This document shows positions 11,201 to 23,200 of a stretch of 64,000 nt of DNA, in pieces (position 1 is the first letter of the stretch; the number at the start of each line of letters is the position of its first letter). The stretch is from Litoditis marina (Eukaryota > Nematoda > Chromadorea > Rhabditida > Rhabditidae). The translations under genes and the position numbers were made by a program. The stretch is taken from positions 8,783,048 through 8,847,047 of the forward strand of contig OZ038433.1 in NCBI GenBank assembly GCA_964036275.1, in the 5' to 3' direction. The notes beneath the pieces were generated by a model. The model saw only the letters and a list, made by a program, of their open reading frames with translations, had not been told where the DNA came from and searched no databases.

Positions 11201-14200
11201 TCATACCCATCACCCCACTGGGTCATCACGTGAACGGAAGGTACGTGAGAATGCATCACTTATCACAGCTTCTTACTAGTTGCATGCCGAGATTCGAGTA
11301 TCCAAACTCAAATGGGAGAAATGTATTGAACAACACACTACTACACCAAAGTAAAGTAGCTCTTACAACGCCGAGATGGAAAATAACACTGGCACATGCT
11401 GTTGGCAATTTAGTGTTCGTTTTCCAAATGAGCACTGCTTCTTGAACAATGAATGAGAGCTTCTAAGTTGTTTGCAACGGTTTTTCAATCAAATGTAGGG
11501 CGACTTTGTTGGATGCTCCAATGAACCACCCGTTTTTTTTCAAAATCGAGAGTTTGAACTGTCCTAGTTACGCTAGTTTTATGTCTACTGATACTACCTG
11601 CAGCCTGCACACGCTCTTCCTTATTTTTTTGATAATTGATAATGTCTTCATCATCGTACCTTTTTATCTCTCGATTATTCTTATTTGGATCGATTATTTT
11701 ATCTTTACGTGGTGTCGAACACGAACGTAGATGTAATTGTAATGCAAAACATCACTCGTTCTGGTCTCTACTATGTTTCTTTAGGCTTTTTGTATCTCAT
11801 CAGTCTGCCCCATTTTCAACAGTCTAAGAATGTTGTGTCTCTTTTTTCTTAGGTGCGCGAATTCCTTGCGATTCATCTGTGATATAGCACCCTGCTGATA
11901 GAAAGATAACCTTAACCCAATCGGCGCTGTTTTTACATTTAGACACAGTTCCCTGAGAAGAATGTAATTGCTGAAGAACTATTTCACGAGGTGATTTGGT
12001 TCAAACGGTGAACGAGCGCGGAATTGTTTACAAACAAATCGAAATTGTTATAAAATTTAACAACTTATGAAGTGTCGATATACGATAAAACATGTGATAA
12101 CAGAAAACAGAATATTGAGTGGTCATTTTGTATTACAAAGATCGTTTTCTTATTTGCTTATGACTTATGAGTCGTTGATAGTAAGCGCGTAAGAGTGCCA
12201 TCGATTGTATTCGAGAATGATGAGTAAACCCGATGTGCCATTCAGTTAAGCGGGTGACTAAGAAAGATATGCAGTAGGGGACGGGGGTGTATCAGATCAG
12301 TTATTCGACTTCTCTTGTTTTACTTTTTGGGTGGTAGCTTTTAATGACCAGGTTGGAATTCGGGTAACTTAGTGTAGTTTGGTGTGAAATATCTCCGAAA
12401 ATTCGTTTCTCACTCAGTTTGGCCACCCATAGGGATTTATTCTACGTTCATGAATGTAGTAATAGATATCAGTAATGCACAGACGGGGTAAATTTCGCAT
12501 TTATCACCAGAGGCAGCGAAACGAAATATTCATACCGACAGCACAATGGCCTTGATCATGGGAACGTTTCGAGAAACAGTAGTTTTCCCAATCTTTTTGT
12601 ATTTTCAGTGGAACTTTTTCAAATTCGTTGAATTCGTGGAGAAACGAGATTATGTGTAGCACATTTCGTTTGGTAAAACGTTTCCATATAGATTGGAGAA
12701 CTCACACTAAGTAGCTTTACATTATACAAACACATTTATATGTTTCTCATTTGTTAATTTCAGTTTTGGTAAGCGAAATGGACTCAACTACCGAAGATCA
12801 CACGACTGCCTCTGTTTACAGGAATCGGAAATGATAGTGGTCAGTTGGTATACGTTTAGACTTTTATAGCTCCTACTGCACGTACTTTGCAAGTTTGCAA
12901 CCCCTTTTTTCGCATGATGTAACGTTTCCTAGAAATCCGGCTATTCTCCTCTTTTTTGATCGTGATAGTATAATAGGGACGACATTTGTGTTAAATATGG
13001 GGAGCGGCATTTCATTCATGATAGATGTTGTAGACAGTAGTGTCATTATCTAAACCTGTGGCATTGGTTATGGTTTTAAGTTAACGAAAATGTAGAACCT
13101 TCATACAACGTACGAGTCTAATTTTGAGAAAATGTCTGTTTACAAGTTTATATGCGGCGATCTACAAGTTTTTTTTGTATTCCTCTTTCTGTCCCCCCCC
13201 CCCCCCCCCCCCCAAATACGCCGCGTGTTGCATTGTTTTTGCGGGTGTCCCCCCGACCCCCGATAGTTTTTCACTTTCTTTCTCCTCTCCCTCAGCTAGT
13301 CAATCGTAGTTCCACAATACACCTCTGGCTCTATTTTCAGCGAATAAGCTGTTTTTCATGCTTGGTTCAAAAGTACCTGACTTTTGAACGGAAAATTATA
13401 ATTTTGATGAAAACCGAGCACGTCTTCTAAATTCAAAAAGCTTTCCGTGCCTCTGCTGCCTCGTGACTTGCACACTCTTTTTGTGATCTAATTTTGAAGC
13501 CACCAGGGTTGCATACACATCTCAGTAGCCAGAAAAATAAAACGGGGTACTTTTTCGCCGAAAAGGAGGAAAGTTGTCTAGTTTTGATGCAAAATCATTA
13601 CTTTTCGCTTGTTTCACTCTAAGACGGACTACTTCTTGACGCACGAACAGTCGGCCCTTACTGGTGTCAGATAGTATAGTAATATGTGTGAGTGGTGGGG
13701 TCTCGCAGTTGTCTCGTTTGAAATGGTCCATGTCGGAATTTGTCTCCCCGCCCGTGTGTGTGTTTGCACTGATTTCGCCCCGTTTGCTTCCGTTGAACAA
13801 CAAACACATAAGAGAGAGAGTAGACGGGGACGAGCGCCCCTCTTTCTATTGTATCACATCAAGGGGCGGTCAGAAGTCACCCCGCCCCCTTTTCCCACCC
13901 TTTTTGATCTATTTTGCACCGCAGACCACGTGGTAGTCGGTTTTGAACTCAAACGTCATAAGTACTAAAAAAAATTCATAACTATAACTATATTTGGTTT
14001 ATCACATTTACGAGCCTTGAGCTAACCTTATCACTCTCTCTCTATTTCTCTACTCTCTACTCTCTCTCTCTCTCTATTTCTCTCCCCCCCCCCCCCTCCA
14101 TCTCCCTCTTTCTCATATCGCATAGATTTGATGTAATGATAATAATGAATCATGTTATGTATTGCCGCTATGTGCCTCTCGCCTCATTGCACTTGTTTCT

Positions 14201-17200
14201 GTCACTTTTTCTATTACGAACGCATGTTTCTCGGCCCTTGTGTGACTCATTTGGTCTATTGAATTCCAAATGCGAATGACGTCTAAGACTCGCCCTTTAA
14301 AAATTATGTAAATGGCTTATCGTATAAAACATAGTATTTCTGACGTTATGTTCATGAAATTTCGGTCATTATTTGAAATTTCCTCTTTCACGCATATCAG
14401 TAGTGTGAGAAGGGGTTATTAATAAACCGGTCGTTTATCAAAATAAGTCAATCTTCGATTTTTTCGAGTTTTGCAGAAAATAAGTCTTTCTAAATCAATT
14501 TTGCAATGAGAATAAATTTACTTGTGTGTATTATGCGCTTTCGTGGTATTCTTCAATCAACTGTCTCTATTTGGAGAGGAGCTGGCCTTTATTGCAGCCA
14601 TACACCAGTAAGGTCCGACTAAGCGACAAAAAGTAGTCCGTTTTTAGATGTAAACACGTGAAAATTAAGGATTTTCCATCAAAGGTGGACCGATTTTCAT
14701 CTTTTTGGCTAAAAAGTAGTCCGGTTTTCATCTTTTTGGCTAAAAAGTAGTCCGGTTTTCGAACTTTTCTGACTATTCGGACAACCTTGCTGGTGTATGA
14801 TTGCAGCTGCCTCCAGTCCGGGCAGCCGCGCATTTTTAGCCTCAATTGCGTTATTTAGCGGAAATAATTACTGCCGCGGTGAATTTTTCATAAACGGTGG
14901 TCGATCGCGTGCGTAAAAACCGTTAAATCGGTCGGTTTGACTGGGGGGAATTAGTGGTGGTCAAAGCCGCGTTTCGCGCATTCTTACGATGTAATCTATG
15001 TGGAGTAGTCACCATCTCCACATAGCAATAGAAGGAGAAAACAAAAGAACACCTTTTTTCTTGCAATCATTTACTCTTCATTCTTTGAGATGTGTGTAAA
15101 GTTAGCGCTGATATATGCTCAACGTGGAGCTTTTAAGGGAAACTTTATAATTAAAAAAATATACGTATTGATTGATTGTCGAAACTTGAATAGATATATG
15201 CCAGCCGGACGTATCGACCTTCTAATGGTCATTTCACATCTCTTCTATCTAATTTCATATCAGTGATAACCTGTCTCGCGTCAATTTTCCTTGTTCCATC
15301 CATACTTCGACAATATTAGCTCAATTATAGCCAAACTAGAAAACAATTTGATGGTAAAATTCAAAATAATGATTTTTTCTAATTTCAACGAGGAACTGGT
15401 TTCTTTCTGAAAATGTCGGTGTCGGTGCATTGTAGCTTCTCAGCTTCTAACACCATAGAAATTTAGAAACAGTGTTTTGCAAATTCGTAACACATTATTC
15501 TGTGAGTTCTCAAATTGAGGAAGAAATATCTAGCTTTAGTGCTATTTCGTACTTTTGAGATAAATGATACAACATGTAATGCCTGTTTTGGTCTTGAACC
15601 CCAATAAACATGATGTCGTTTGCTTCTATTTTCGGAAGAATAACAAGAAAAGAGATTGTCTCATTCGTTCCCATATTCATTCATGATGTATTTGCCCACA
15701 CCCTTCCCCCCATAATTACGTCTTTGGCTTGTTTTGTTTTTCCGCAAGAATAACAGGCACATTGGCGATTATTTCTATTTTAGAAGACTGAGATTGGTGG
15801 TTTGAGTGTCTATGGCACAGCTCACACCTTCTCCACCACAATTTATCACCCAGTCCGGAAAATATTAATTTTATGATTCATGAATGGTTTATTTTTAACA
15901 TTTCAAACAGAATCCGATTTATATCCTATAATTATGTTATTTGTAATGCCCACCTAATGTTTCACCTGTACTCCTACGGAAAAATAACGGAAGTACAATG
16001 ATAGTACTGCATTTTCAAGAAAATGAATTTAGTGTAGTTCCTTGATTTTTTCACCTGTCCTAAGTTCTAATCTGTTCTCGTTTTTTCTTCTATTTCTTTC
16101 ACTAGTAGGTAGTAGGTAGTAGGTAGTAGGTAGTAGGAATAGGAAGTGAAGGTTACATGCAGGTAACCTATGGTCTTGTAATGAAACTACGTCATTCGTA
16201 CTACAATACTAACCACAGATGACTAAATTGCACGCGTAGGTCATTGAGTGATTATCCATTAATTAATTGTGTTATAGGCACATGACATTAAAATCTGACG
16301 ATATTTCACAAAAATATTGAGTTATTCCGCTTAGAGAATTCGTCAATTTTCAAAAAATATTTCAATCATAAAGCAAAAAAGACAATCAGCCAATTTTGGC
16401 AGAGTAAATGTTGATAAACAATCAAACTGATTCTTGCAGTGATTTTAGCAAATTGTCGCAATTTCTGTATGTGTAGTCCGACCGGAACATTTTAATACGT
16501 CTATTTTCGCAGTCATATATATCTGAGATCTGACCTTGTCACCTTGTCTTCCGCGCTTTCAGTGTCGTAACTATTAAAATGGTTTCAATCAATAAATAGA
16601 TATAACATGTACTGGTTATCCCACGCTCATGCCTTTATCGCATATCATTTGTCTATTTTACGGCTGTTTGTTGTAGTAATGACAAAAAATATTTGTTACA
16701 AAAAGTTTGGGATAAGCGTCTCTTGCTCAGTTTTCTCGATTATGTCTCTTTGATTATCTAAATACTAACAAATGTATTTTGTATTGAGATACGTGGTGTT
16801 TGATGATTTGTTAATCCCCGTGTCCCTGAATATCGCAACTTTGATATTAGCCCCCTCCCTTTCCCGTTGAATAGAATCACTTTTCGCCCCTCTGAATGAA
16901 AGTGTGGGATTCCACCATTCCACCATTGAGATAGATAGAGAGAGGGGTCTGGATCTTCCTTTTAAAGAAAGTAATCTCATGCGCCCACTTTCTACATTTA
17001 TAGAGTTTAGGGGGCTGGGAAAGAGAGTTTGAGATCTAGTTCTAGGAAAAAGTTTGAAGAGGAGGGCTCTTCCTTTAAAAGCACATCTTCGTTCTAGGTT
17101 CATGTTTCAATTCGCTCAGTGTTATCTTAAGTTGTTCCGTGATATAATTTCATAAGTACTTTCAATTGTACTAAAAATAAATTACCTCTGACAATGCTGT

Positions 17201-20200
17201 TACAGTTGTTTCCGTACAGTGGGTATTTTTCTCAGTTCCCAAGTATCAATATTACTAAACGGTTGCGTTTTATCCGGGTGAGAATTAGGCGGCTAGAGGG
17301 TCTTGATTGCAAGTTGCACTCTCCCCCCCTCTTTCGCAGAAGTAAGTAACAAATGCGATTACATTCACACACTCATCCTATATCTCTCATGGGTGGAGGC
17401 CTATATGAATGCCGTTCATGATCATGTAACATTTTTCTTATGAAATTTTCCATCGTTTACCGTTAGCACGCTTTTCTATTGAAATAATGTAGAACTTGAC
17501 AGTATAACATATAACCATGGAGTTCCGGACGCTTCTTACTTTATATTTGCTGAAAAATATGGCTATTTTTTGTATCGTTGTTTTTGTTTATCAGTATGTC
17601 CTGGAAAGTTGTATTTAGCCATGCTTTCCATAGTAGACGCAATGTTGAACAAGAAAACAATGTATACCTTTCTCGCCGAAATGTGCAGTTTGAACATTAC
17701 TTTTGTGCTTGTTTAGTTGGCGCGTACATTCACGTGATATATTTGCGTTAAGTTAAATAGTTCTCTGACAAAATTTGTTCTGTAATGCCTCAGTGTATAG
17801 TCAATGTTGTCGTCATGGATAACTACCTTTCACTTCATTAACTGGTTAGTGGATAATTGGAAAGCGACTACTTCGTCAACAGTTTCGTCCCTTTAAAAGT
17901 AGGTCTCTAGAACCCAAAAAGTTCGGTTTCTTGAGAGATCCCGAGGTAGTATATTTCATATGTTTTCATCTTTCATCATTCCTTCCCCTTTCAGATCGAC
18001 TACCCTGATTTGGCGAGCGCCCCTGTCCAGCCATCGCCGGCCCGACCGATCTCCGTCCGCAAATCAGTGCATAAGATGGATATCGATTCGATAGCCATGC
18101 CGCCGCCGCCCGTGCCGCCGCGACCCCCGCGTCTCCCGCCACCACGACAGTCGGCCCCACAACCCCGCGGACTACCTAGGTATGTCAGCTTCAACAGTTG
18201 GGGTTGAAGAGTATTCTCGTAATAAAATGTTTATTCATGTTTTTAATGTAATGATATTACGATTATAGTAGTGTTCATTATAAGCGGAATCTTATGAATG
18301 CGTAAGTTTACGTTTTTGTGATGACTAGTTTTATTTATGCTTTTGATGGAATGATTGTATGATTAATTATTTTAAGCGGCATCTTGTAAGTGTTATGTAT
18401 GCGTTTTCGGATAGCAAATTTTCTTTTGATCTTGTGCCAGGTGTACTAACCGTGTAGTTACTCATTAAGTCATTACTAGCTAATTGGTGTCATATCGAAC
18501 TGTTATCTAATCTTAGTTGACTAATTCAAGTTCATATTTTTGTTTTGGAATGCCCGCTGCTGGTTCATATTTTTTCTACGGTTATGAGTTCTTGACTACA
18601 TGGTTAGTTATAGATCACGCAACAGTTTTCTCTGTTATCTTCATATCGATTATCGATACTTACTATTGATGAAATTAAGAAAGTTGGTCAAATTTATAGA
18701 AGCTAAACATGATTAAATCGATAACATTAGTATATGGTTCTTGTTTCAGAAGTTACCCCGTTGAATTCCCGGTAGACGTGCCTACGACATCGTCATTTAC
18801 GTCATTGTCTGATAATCATAAAAGCCAGGTGAGTAGTAGTTAGTTTATATGGTTGAGTTGTTCGACCGTTTTTCATTCTCCATAACACTTTTAGCTTTTC
18901 ATTGGAGAATTCTTTAAAAAAAATATAATTAGATTTTCAGCTTTTGAGATACGCCGAAAAGTGTAATTACATTTTATAGTTCTCCAACTTTCCTGAGGCC
19001 AGATCTTTGGAAAAGAGCAGAACGAGATTGTTTTGTTAGCTCACATTAGTGTTGTTTTTCGTTGTGTCACCTTCTATCGTAGTTCCTCTTTATTGGTTAT
19101 GTTATTATCTTTGGCTTCATATGAGGCTTCTTGCATGGCTCGTTGATAGTCTTTGCGTGCAAAAATGGGGGGAGGGGAGAGAATGTGTAATTGAAATGGA
19201 ATGTGTTCATTCTTTGGATCACGCGCTCAATCATGATTTTTTTCGCCAAATATAGCTAACTATTTTGTTGTAAAAGTTGTAATTTTAATTAGATTCGTAA
19301 AAAATATTTGTACCTTTTTTTCCACCCAGGTATACCTAAACGGTTTGAGTGCGGACGAGGATACGCTGGTTCGAGTGAAACATCGCCGGGAGAAGAGCAA
19401 CTCGATGGGTGGCAGCAGTTCGGGCGCAGCTGCCAGACGGCTCAGAGTCAGAAGGTACGGCCAACTCAACTATTATAACACTTTTTTATTAAAAACTCCA
19501 ATATTTTGTGTAGAGATTTCTTCATTTATTTTAACCTAATTCATTGTTCTACTGTCTTTAACCTATTTTTTCTCTCTTTCCAATGGGTATTTGAGAGAAT
19601 GACTGTTATGGTGTTGCAGTACTGCCTCGTCCATTACTACCGATGGGATGTTAGAAAATTGCATAATAATGATAATTTAATAATCTCAATTCTAATACTA
19701 GTTGTGTTGCAGTACCGCCTCGTCCATTACTACCGATGGGATGTTAGAAAATTGCATAATAATACTAATAATAATCTCAATTATAATACTAGTTGTGTTA
19801 CAGTACCGCCTCGTCTACGACGACGGAGGGCGAGGAGTTGGGTGGAGAGGCGGTGGAGTCTGAGGATGAAGAGGGGGAGGACGAGGACGGCTCCTGTCCC
19901 TCCCACGAGAGTTTCCTCGACCTCCGCGACTCGGTCAGGGAATGTCTCGAGAAGGAGCCCTCCGAGAGGAATGGCGAGGACCTCGCGGTGTTGTTGGTGG
20001 GGTATAGTTTTGGTCATACCTACCTTGATCTTATCGTAAGATTGCAAGACGTTGCTCTCATTCTACCGTTAGTACAGAGAGAAATGAGAAAGATTTGGCA
20101 GTGTTGTTGGTGGGGTATAGTCTTTTTCAGTACTACTCTGATCCTACCGTAAGATTGCAAAACGTTGAGCTTTAGCTTTTGGACTACGTAAATGCTATCG

Positions 20201-23200
20201 GAACGGACCTCGCGGTGTTGCTCGTGGGTTACTTTTGTAGTTAACCGTTGACCCACACACACCAGTAAGGTGTGATTATTCTAAAGGAAGGAACCCCTGT
20301 TTTCTATTTAAATACGTTGTTCTCATGATTTTGCATCAGAAACTGTCCGTAAAGAAGTTAGCGATATCATAGAAAGTTTGTGCGCATGGCGAAAAGAGTT
20401 TGTGGTATGCCGATATTTCTCAAATAAGGCACCCCCAATGAACAATAGGTGGAGGTAGCAAAATTGTGTTCGTTCCGAAACCTCTCTTGCCCACTGCATT
20501 ATGGTGGAGATATCTATTTAGAGGAGCGTTTAGTGGGTGTTTTTAGGGCCTGGGCGACGATTGTTTATTGCGCATTTCTCATAGCTCATAGCCCCTTTGT
20601 GAAGCCCATTACGCGGCTTTTTATCGCCATCAAACGTCCCAATTAAGGGATTCGTCCACTATTCCTGCCAGCTTGACTGGAAAGTTGTGGCTCGTGAACT
20701 TGGGGAGGATATATTTTTGACTTGAATAAAATGAGAAAAAGCTCAGATGCAGTTATACAAGCTATGGAAATAAAAGAGAGAGAGAGAGAGATAAAGAATC
20801 GGGAAGTGGTACGTTTCGCCTCTACCACGTAGAAAGCCGGAGAGCTTGGTGTAAATCTCGAGGCGAATTCTCTGATAGATGTATCTGTAGCAGCCGGCAG
20901 TTATGGGGAAAAATACAACTTGAATCAGACAGTAGTGGAAACGGCCCCAATTTGATCAGTACTTGGTAATTCAAACGATAATGAGTCGACTAATCAATAA
21001 CCAGTTGATGTCTGCAGGACTTCATGCAGCACATGTCGGCCTTCGCCGCCCTTCCGATGTCCATCAAGAGGGAGTTGTGTCTGAAGATGGTCTTCGCCGT
21101 GGTCAACGACGCCGGAACCATCGTCATGCACAACAACGAGAAGATTGACGCGTGGTACGTGACTGGTAACTGGCTCACATGTTTCACGCGGAAGTTACGT
21201 GTGAAAACTAGTTTGTAAAGACTTTAGTAGATTAGTAGTCTGCTGACAGTCACGAAGTTATAGATCTTTCTAGAAATCAAAAGTTTGGCTTCGGAATGGA
21301 AATGATCGATTAGGATCAGAACCACTGTGTTTCTCTAGAGCTTCCCACGAACATAACTCAAAGAAATCGTATTTTGTGGTGTGTAAATAGTTATTGAGCT
21401 CTTTTTTGCTTCAGGTCAGTGATTGTGAACGGCGTGGTGGAGGTGGTGAAGCCGAACGGGGAGCGAGTCGAGTACAAACTGGGCGACTCGTTTGGCGCCG
21501 AGCCAACTCCGACCACGCAGTTCCACGTGGGAGACATGCGAACACTCGTCGACGACTGCGAGTTTGTCCTCGTCGAGCACAAGGTGCGTTATAACTAATA
21601 ATAATAATAATAATAATAGTACAAAACATCTGGTCTCTCTGTGAAACATGTGAACCAACCTCCACAATGTGCATAACGTGTACAACTACTGCTTTATTTT
21701 CACGAACATGATTAAGCCATTCACTTCTAGTAAAGCCACGACTGTTTTGCATTCTGACTTTGCATTTCTTATAGTCTGAGGTTGTTTGACCACCAACATC
21801 AATATATTCACCTTTGACCTTACATCTTGAAGTCATGCATAGAGTTGAATATTTCTGACTTCCGCCTGTTGCAGGACTTTTGTTCGATAATGTCAACGAT
21901 CGCCGACCACATTGAGAAGGACTGTGACGGAGCTACGGGAGAAGTAACCGCGGAACACGAGAGAAGGACCCTCGGAAGCCAGTGTGGGGCGGTCATCATC
22001 AAGGCAAAGGTACGGGGGGGGGGGGGGGGGACGATACTATCATGAGCATTGGTTTTTTGACTTGGCTGACATCAACTGGTTTCAGGTTTCAATGTAGTTT
22101 GCTGATACATATGAGGGGGGGGGTGATACTATCATCATACGCCAGTAAGGTCTGACTGAGCGACATAAAGTAGTCCAAGGTACGGGGGGGGGGGCGATAC
22201 TATCATGAGCATTAGTTTTTTGACTTGGCTGACATCAACTGGTTTCAGGTTTCAATGTAGTTTGCTGATACATATGAGGGGGGGGGTGATACTATCATCA
22301 TACGCCAGTAAGGTCTGACTGAGCCACATAAAGTAGTCCATTTTCAGGTATAAAGACGTGAAAATGCAGGATTTGTCATCAAAAGTAGACCGATTTTCAT
22401 CCTTTCGACTAAAAACTAGTCCGTTTTTCGAAAATTTCTGACTATTCGGACAACCTTGCTGGTGTATGACTATCATGAACATTAACTGGTTTCAAGTTTC
22501 AATGTAGTTTCCTGATACATATGAGGGGGGGGGGGGGGGGTGATACTATCATAAGAAGTATGTATTCGTGTGTATGTCATAGTTGTCTTTAACTAGTCTC
22601 AAAAGAGTCTCTTTAAAAGGGGGGGGGGGATACAGAGGGTTTTCATGAGTGTTGTGTGTCCTTGTTCAGTTCGTACTTCTTTCAGCCGGACCGTCTGATT
22701 CATCATTTGGTGGAGGACCGGGACAATAGCCTGGATCCCCATTACGTGGACGACTTCCTGCTCACCTATCGGGTCTTCATCCACGATCCTACGTTGATAT
22801 TCGAGAAGCTGATGCTGCTCTTTGCCGACGCAATGTACAGAGACAAGGTGAGTTGGTTAGAAGATGGTTGAGACTGGGATGTGTAGCTTTTATTAGTTAC
22901 GTGAATGAGAAAATGTTTCAGGCCACTTTCATACATTTCACGGCGGCATTTCTGGTGTATTTGTAGTTCACTATTTTTGGGGAGGAACTTTTTCCTCTTT
23001 AGAATTGGGAAAACTCTTTTTTTTTACATATTACGACTAACCAGTGTTGTTTACAGGTGGCGCGACTCATCTTGTTGTGGGTCAACAATCACTACAACGA
23101 CTTCGAAACCAACGATGAGATGGCAAAGCTGTTGGAGAGGTGAGCTTCATCCGAATTTCCATTAGAGTGGTAGTTGTGTTTGTGCAGCTCACAAATAAAA

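Larger units (their letters stand above)
5233..12839 (+). other. RAPGEF2/6-like: PDZ-GEF exons 1-3 (as recognised): first cyclic-nucleotide-binding-like domain
   Basis: Exons 5233-5360, 5688-5771 and 12764-12839. They encode [59 protein letters not shown] and ESEMIV, which align with the N-terminal cNBD of RAPGEF2/6 ([30 protein letters not shown] in vertebrates). Phases are 2, 2 and 0. A 7-kb intron at 5772-12763 splits the domain and carries most of the repeats described below. Confidence 0.92.
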
